Positions 6,176-8,239 of a stretch of DNA of 8,239 bases are shown one piece after another (positions within the stretch are counted from its first letter, which is position 1; each line of letters opens with the position of its first letter). The stretch covers positions 1-8,239 of the forward strand of contig CAMBSS010000181.1 of assembly GCA_945870465.1 (NCBI GenBank). Direction: 5' to 3'. Position numbers and translations under genes: made by a program. This DNA is from Bordetella parapertussis (lineage in GTDB: Bacteria; Pseudomonadota; Gammaproteobacteria; Burkholderiales; SG8-41). The notes beneath the pieces are model-generated. The model was not told where the DNA came from. It saw only the letters and a program-made list of their open reading frames with translations, and made no database searches.

Positions 6176-6502
6176 GTGGCACAAAATAAATTCCCATCCA
6201 ACCGCGACAAAGTCAGCACCGTGGCACCCGCGCTGGTGGAATTAAGCAAGCGCGTCCTGTTCGGCGAAGTCTGGGAACGGCCAGGACTCTCCAAGCGCGA
6301 CCGCAGCATGATCACTGTTGCCGCGCTGATTGCGCTCAACCGCGGCGAACAACTCACCGGACACATCGACCGCGCGCTGGCGAACGGCGTCACGCAGGAA
6401 GAAATCGGCGAGATGGTCACCCACCTCGCGTTTTACTGCGGCTGGCCCGCCGGCATGACCGCCGGCCTGATTGCGAAAGACGTTTTCGACAACCGCAAAT
6501 AA
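6176..6502 (+). CDS. Carboxymuconolactone decarboxylase (CMD) family protein
   Basis: A 108-residue, all-helical CMD-family protein. The start is GTG 6176 with GAAAGG 6 nt upstream. The core reads RSMITVAALIAL (44-55), E58, H63 in GHIDRALANGVTQEEI, H83 in THLAFY and C88 in CGWP. This matches gamma-carboxymuconolactone decarboxylase-like members rather than AhpD, because the redox CxxC pair of AhpD is absent. True CMDs decarboxylate gamma-carboxymuconolactone in the protocatechuate branch of the beta-ketoadipate pathway, but many short homologues have other or unknown roles. It lies 37 nt after the Bug gene and is probably the last gene of the operon. No other protocatechuate-pathway gene is present, so the pathway link is not supported here and a different decarboxylation or lactone reaction is possible. 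Confidence 0.85.
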   Translation: MAQNKFPSNRDKVSTVAPALVELSKRVLFGEVWERPGLSKRDRSMITVAALIALNRGEQLTGHIDRALANGVTQEEIGEMVTHLAFYCGWPAGMTAGLIAKDVFDNRK

Positions 6503-6503
6503 G

Positions 6504-6521
6504 CGGCCGGCGAGCCGTTTT
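6504..6521 (+). terminator. Weak intrinsic terminator candidate after the CMD gene
   Basis: Directly after the TAA stop (6500-6502), CGGC (6504-6507) and GCCG (6514-6517) can form a short GC stem with a 6-nt loop, followed by TTTT (6518-6521). The stem is short for a strong terminator, but its place at the operon end fits. Confidence 0.35.
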
Positions 6522-6590
6522 GTCCCACTCACTTTAGTTGAGCGTGGGGGCGCGAGCCAGGCATTTACCCTTTCACGCCCTCACGGAATT

Positions 6591-6701
6591 TCAGTCCTTC
6601 CTCTCCCCCTTCACGAACCCGCCGAGCTTCTCCTTCCACTCGTCCGAGTGCATGCAGCCGATCCACGCGTCGGTGTCGAACCTGAGGCCCGCGGCGGGTC
6701 C
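6591..6701 (-). pseudogene. Severed C-terminal remnant of an enoyl-CoA hydratase gene
   Basis: On the minus strand this stretch encodes GLRFDTDAWIGCMHSDEW and continues to VKGERKD and a TGA stop (6593-6591). It matches the last ~35 residues of the enoyl-CoA hydratase at 7475-8239, which ends GLRFDNEAWVGCMHSDEW to VKGERKA. The 100 bp from each stop codon agree at about 84% by hand, including a 28-bp identical run (6632-6659 with 7516-7543). Similarity ends near 6701, exactly where the toxin-antitoxin promoter begins, and no hydratase body lies upstream. Most amino-acid differences are mild (T/N, D/E, I/V), so it looks like the tail of a diverged homologue that lost its body, not a fresh copy. 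Gap 6503-6590 shows nothing else clear. Confidence 0.75.
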
Positions 6702-6702
6702 A

Positions 6703-6749
6703 TTGACATCATCTCTCGCTATGTACATAATAATGTACAGATACGTACA
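6703..6749 (+). promoter_or_regulatory. Toxin-antitoxin promoter with TGTACA operator repeats
   Basis: A perfect -35 TTGACA (6703-6708) and a -10 CATAAT (6726-6731, five of six) are spaced 17 bp apart. Two self-palindromic TGTACA boxes (6722-6727 and 6734-6739) are 12 bp apart centre to centre, the first overlapping the -10; a third half-like CGTACA lies at 6744-6749, next to the ribosome site AGGAGG (6749-6754). TGTACA cores at this spacing are, as I recall, the binding sites of the YefM antitoxin, so autorepression by the antitoxin or its complex is expected. Confidence 0.7.
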
Positions 6750-6758
6750 GGAGGCCCT

Positions 6759-6983
6759 ATGCGGGACGCCACATTCACCGAGCTGCGCAATCACGCCAAG
6801 GATTATTTCGACGCCGTCGAAGGCGGGGATACGGTGCGCGTCTTTCGCAACGGCAAACCCATCGCCGAAATCGTGCCGGTTCGCGGCGGGGTTCCGTCGT
6901 GGAAGAAACCAGCCACTCCACTAACGATCAAAGGCTTGTCATTGAGTCGGGAGATACTGAGTGAGCGGGACAAGTCGGCGTGA
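6759..6983 (+). CDS. Phd/YefM-family antitoxin
   Basis: A 74-residue type II antitoxin. ATG 6759 has AGGAGG 4 nt upstream. The N-terminal Phd/YefM DNA-binding fold is recognisable: FTELRNHAKDYFDAVEGGDTVRVFRNGKPIAEIVPV (residues 6-41) follows the usual pattern of helix, loop, then two strands with NGKPIAEIVP. Residues 45-74 are a polar linker and a short helix (LSLSREILSER) that would bind and mask the toxin active site. The upstream TGTACA repeats fit autoregulation. The stop overlaps the toxin start by 4 bp. Pairing of a Phd/YefM antitoxin with a PIN toxin is a common hybrid arrangement. Confidence 0.85.
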   Translation: MRDATFTELRNHAKDYFDAVEGGDTVRVFRNGKPIAEIVPVRGGVPSWKKPATPLTIKGLSLSREILSERDKSA

Positions 6984-7396
6984 AATTGTTTCTGGATACC
7001 TCGGCTTTTGCGAAGCGTTATGTTGCCGAGCAAGGGTCGGCCAAAGTCATGGCGTTATGCCTAAAGGCAGACAATCTCATCGTCAGCGTCATTTGCCTGC
7101 CGGAACTGATCTCGACGTTGTCCCGCCTCGTGCGGGAAAAGAAACTCACCAGGGCGGATTACCGAAAACTGAAGGGTGCCGCAATCGCGGACCTCGCGGA
7201 CGCAGACATCTGCCAGATCACGCCGGGCATCCTGGGCTCGGCTATCGCATTGCTCGAGTCGCACCCCCTGCGGGCGATGGATGCCCTTCATGTGGCATGT
7301 GCGCTGGCGGTCAAGCCTGACATTTTTGTTTCGGCCGACCGGCGGCAACTTTCGGCGGCACGCAAGGCCGGCCTTAAGACTGTCGATGTGTCGTAA
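6980..7396 (+). CDS. VapC-type PIN-domain toxin ribonuclease
   Basis: A 138-residue PIN-domain protein, the toxin of the pair. Such enzymes are Mg2+-dependent endoribonucleases that cleave tRNA or rRNA when freed from the antitoxin. GTG 6980 overlaps the antitoxin TGA in a GTGA tetranucleotide, so translation is coupled. All four usual acidic positions are present: D6 in FLDTSAF, E42 in CLPELIS, D101 in RAMDALHVACAL and D120 in VSADRRQ, so it should be catalytically competent. Length is normal for VapC (about 130-140). It converges on the enoyl-CoA hydratase gene, leaving a 78-bp gap (7397-7474) that holds only a pyrimidine-rich tract with two CTCTCGCC repeats. The RNA target cannot be predicted from the sequence. 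Confidence 0.88.
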   Translation: MKLFLDTSAFAKRYVAEQGSAKVMALCLKADNLIVSVICLPELISTLSRLVREKKLTRADYRKLKGAAIADLADADICQITPGILGSAIALLESHPLRAMDALHVACALAVKPDIFVSADRRQLSAARKAGLKTVDVS

Positions 7397-7474
7397 TCGT
7401 CTCTCGGCGTTGCGCGCTTCGCTTTTTCCCTTCCACCTCACTCCTCTCGCCCCCCTCTCGCCTCACCGCGCCAG

Positions 7475-8239
7475 CTACGCCTTGCGCTCCCCCTTCACGA
7501 ACCCGTCGAGTTTCGCCTTCCACTCGTCCGAGTGCATGCAGCCAACCCACGCCTCGTTGTCGAAACGCAGGCCCGGCGTCAGGCCGACCTCCTGCGATTG
7601 ATTCATCGCGGACTTCGACTGCACCACGCCGATGGACGGATTGGCGGCGATGCGCAGCGCCATCGCCATGGTTTCTTCCATCACCTTGTCGTGCGGCACG
7701 ACCTTGTTCACCAGCCCGAGTTCGGCGGCCTCCTTCGCATCCCAGCGCCGGCCGGTGAAGATAAGCTCCTTCGCTTTCTGGATGCCGACCAGGCGCGGCA
7801 GTCGCTGGCACGCGCCGCCGCCCGGGAAAAATCCGTGCGTCGTTTCCGGCAATGAAAAAATCGCGCGCTCGGAGGCAATGCTGATGTCGCACTGGAGCAC
7901 CAGCTCGAAACCGCCCGCCATGCAATAGCCGTTGATCGCAGCGATCACCGGCTTGCGCAGGTTGGCGACCATGCTGGTCCATTTCGACACCACGTTATAG
8001 CGGTCGTGCACCATCAAAGCCGTGCTACGCGCGGCGCGCTCCTTCAGATCGGCGCCGCTGCAAAACGCCTTGTCGCCGGCGCCCGTGATGACGATGACCC
8101 GCACGTCTTCACGCAGGTCGAGTGCAGGCAGCAGCGCCGTCAGTTCGAGGCGCAACTGGGTATTGAGCGAATTCATCGCCTCGGGGCGGTTCAACGTGAC
8201 GACGGCGACGCCGTTGTCGACCGTAAGGAGGTGGAGCGG
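7475..8239 (-). CDS. Enoyl-CoA hydratase/isomerase (crotonase) family protein, start outside window
   Basis: 254 codons and a TAG stop (7477-7475) lie in the window; the frame is still open at the window edge (LLTVDNGVAVVTLNRPEAMN), so only the first few residues are missing. The TTG at 8194 falls inside the first strand and is not the start. Crotonase marks are present: oxyanion-hole segments AFCSGADL and GYCMAGGFELVL, and the two catalytic glutamates, in GGFEL (about residue 112 of the visible protein) and LPETTHGFFPGGGACQRL (about 132). This supports hydration of a 2-enoyl-CoA to the 3-hydroxyacyl-CoA in beta-oxidation or degradation of an organic acid, though isomerase or other crotonase activities are possible. 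Its last ~35 codons are echoed by the remnant at 6591-6701. Confidence 0.9.
   Translation of the reverse strand, partial: PLHLLTVDNGVAVVTLNRPEAMNSLNTQLRLELTALLPALDLREDVRVIVITGAGDKAFCSGADLKERAARSTALMVHDRYNVVSKWTSMVANLRKPVIAAINGYCMAGGFELVLQCDISIASERAIFSLPETTHGFFPGGGACQRLPRLVGIQKAKELIFTGRRWDAKEAAELGLVNKVVPHDKVMEETMAMALRIAANPSIGVVQSKSAMNQSQEVGLTPGLRFDNEAWVGCMHSDEWKAKLDGFVKGERKA

Noticed and set aside
5101..6420. Long minus-strand open frame (439 codons) antisense to the second Bug gene
   Set aside because: It overlaps a clear Bug gene, is rich in Arg, His and Gly as expected for a high-GC shadow frame, and shows no family motif. The same holds for the minus frames at 4218-5123 and 766-1383.
6591..6794. 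A complete 67-residue minus-strand gene
   Set aside because: Its N-terminal half is the reverse complement of the antitoxin promoter and start; only the last ~35 residues have homology, so it is a gene remnant.
7428..7466. Pyrimidine-rich tract with CTCTCGCC repeats as a triplex or regulatory element
   Set aside because: It is short and imperfect, between convergent gene ends, with no stem or T run to support a defined function.

Overview
The window looks like chromosomal DNA of a GC-rich betaproteobacterium, probably Burkholderiales or a relative. The pointers are two periplasmic solute-binding proteins of the Bug (tripartite tricarboxylate transporter) family, whose expansion is typical of that group, high-GC codon use, and intergenic repeats built on a CAGATGAACGCAGAT-type unit. 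This is inference from family content; no rRNA or other marker gene is present. All alignments, identities and spacings given here were made by eye.

Layout. Positions 1-241 hold the 3' end of an SDR-family oxidoreductase (+). It converges on a small single-pass membrane protein of unknown function (394-675, -), with a degenerate inverted repeat between them. A divergent promoter with an internal palindrome (743-772) reads into a Bug-family binding protein (838-1815, +). A long hairpin made of 10-bp repeats (1841-1938) separates it from a DadA-like FAD amino-acid dehydrogenase (1960-3207, +, TTG start). A hairpin overlapping a promoter with a perfect -10, then a structured ~110-nt leader, precede a compact + strand operon: two tandem TauD/TfdA-type dioxygenases (3366-4256 and 4266-5147, about 65% identical without gaps), a second Bug protein (5167-6138) and a carboxymuconolactone-decarboxylase-family protein (6176-6502). 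The last part has a severed enoyl-CoA hydratase tail (6591-6701, -), a Phd/YefM-VapC type toxin-antitoxin pair (6759-7396, +), and the intact 3' part of an enoyl-CoA hydratase (7475-8239, -) that runs off the window.

How it may work together. The 1960-6502 block reads as a catabolic locus for a small organic acid or amino acid. Bug proteins capture a carboxylate in the periplasm. The dioxygenases hydroxylate or cleave it with 2-oxoglutarate and O2. The DadA-like flavoenzyme oxidises an amine, and the CMD-family protein may act on a later intermediate. The substrate cannot be read from the sequence, and no TctA/TctB membrane partners are present.

Points most worth a second look: the paired dioxygenases with conserved cysteine pairs beside the iron site; the possible pseudoknotted leader in front of them; and the toxin-antitoxin cassette lying between two same-orientation copies of an enoyl-CoA hydratase 3' end, with a YefM-like TGTACA operator.
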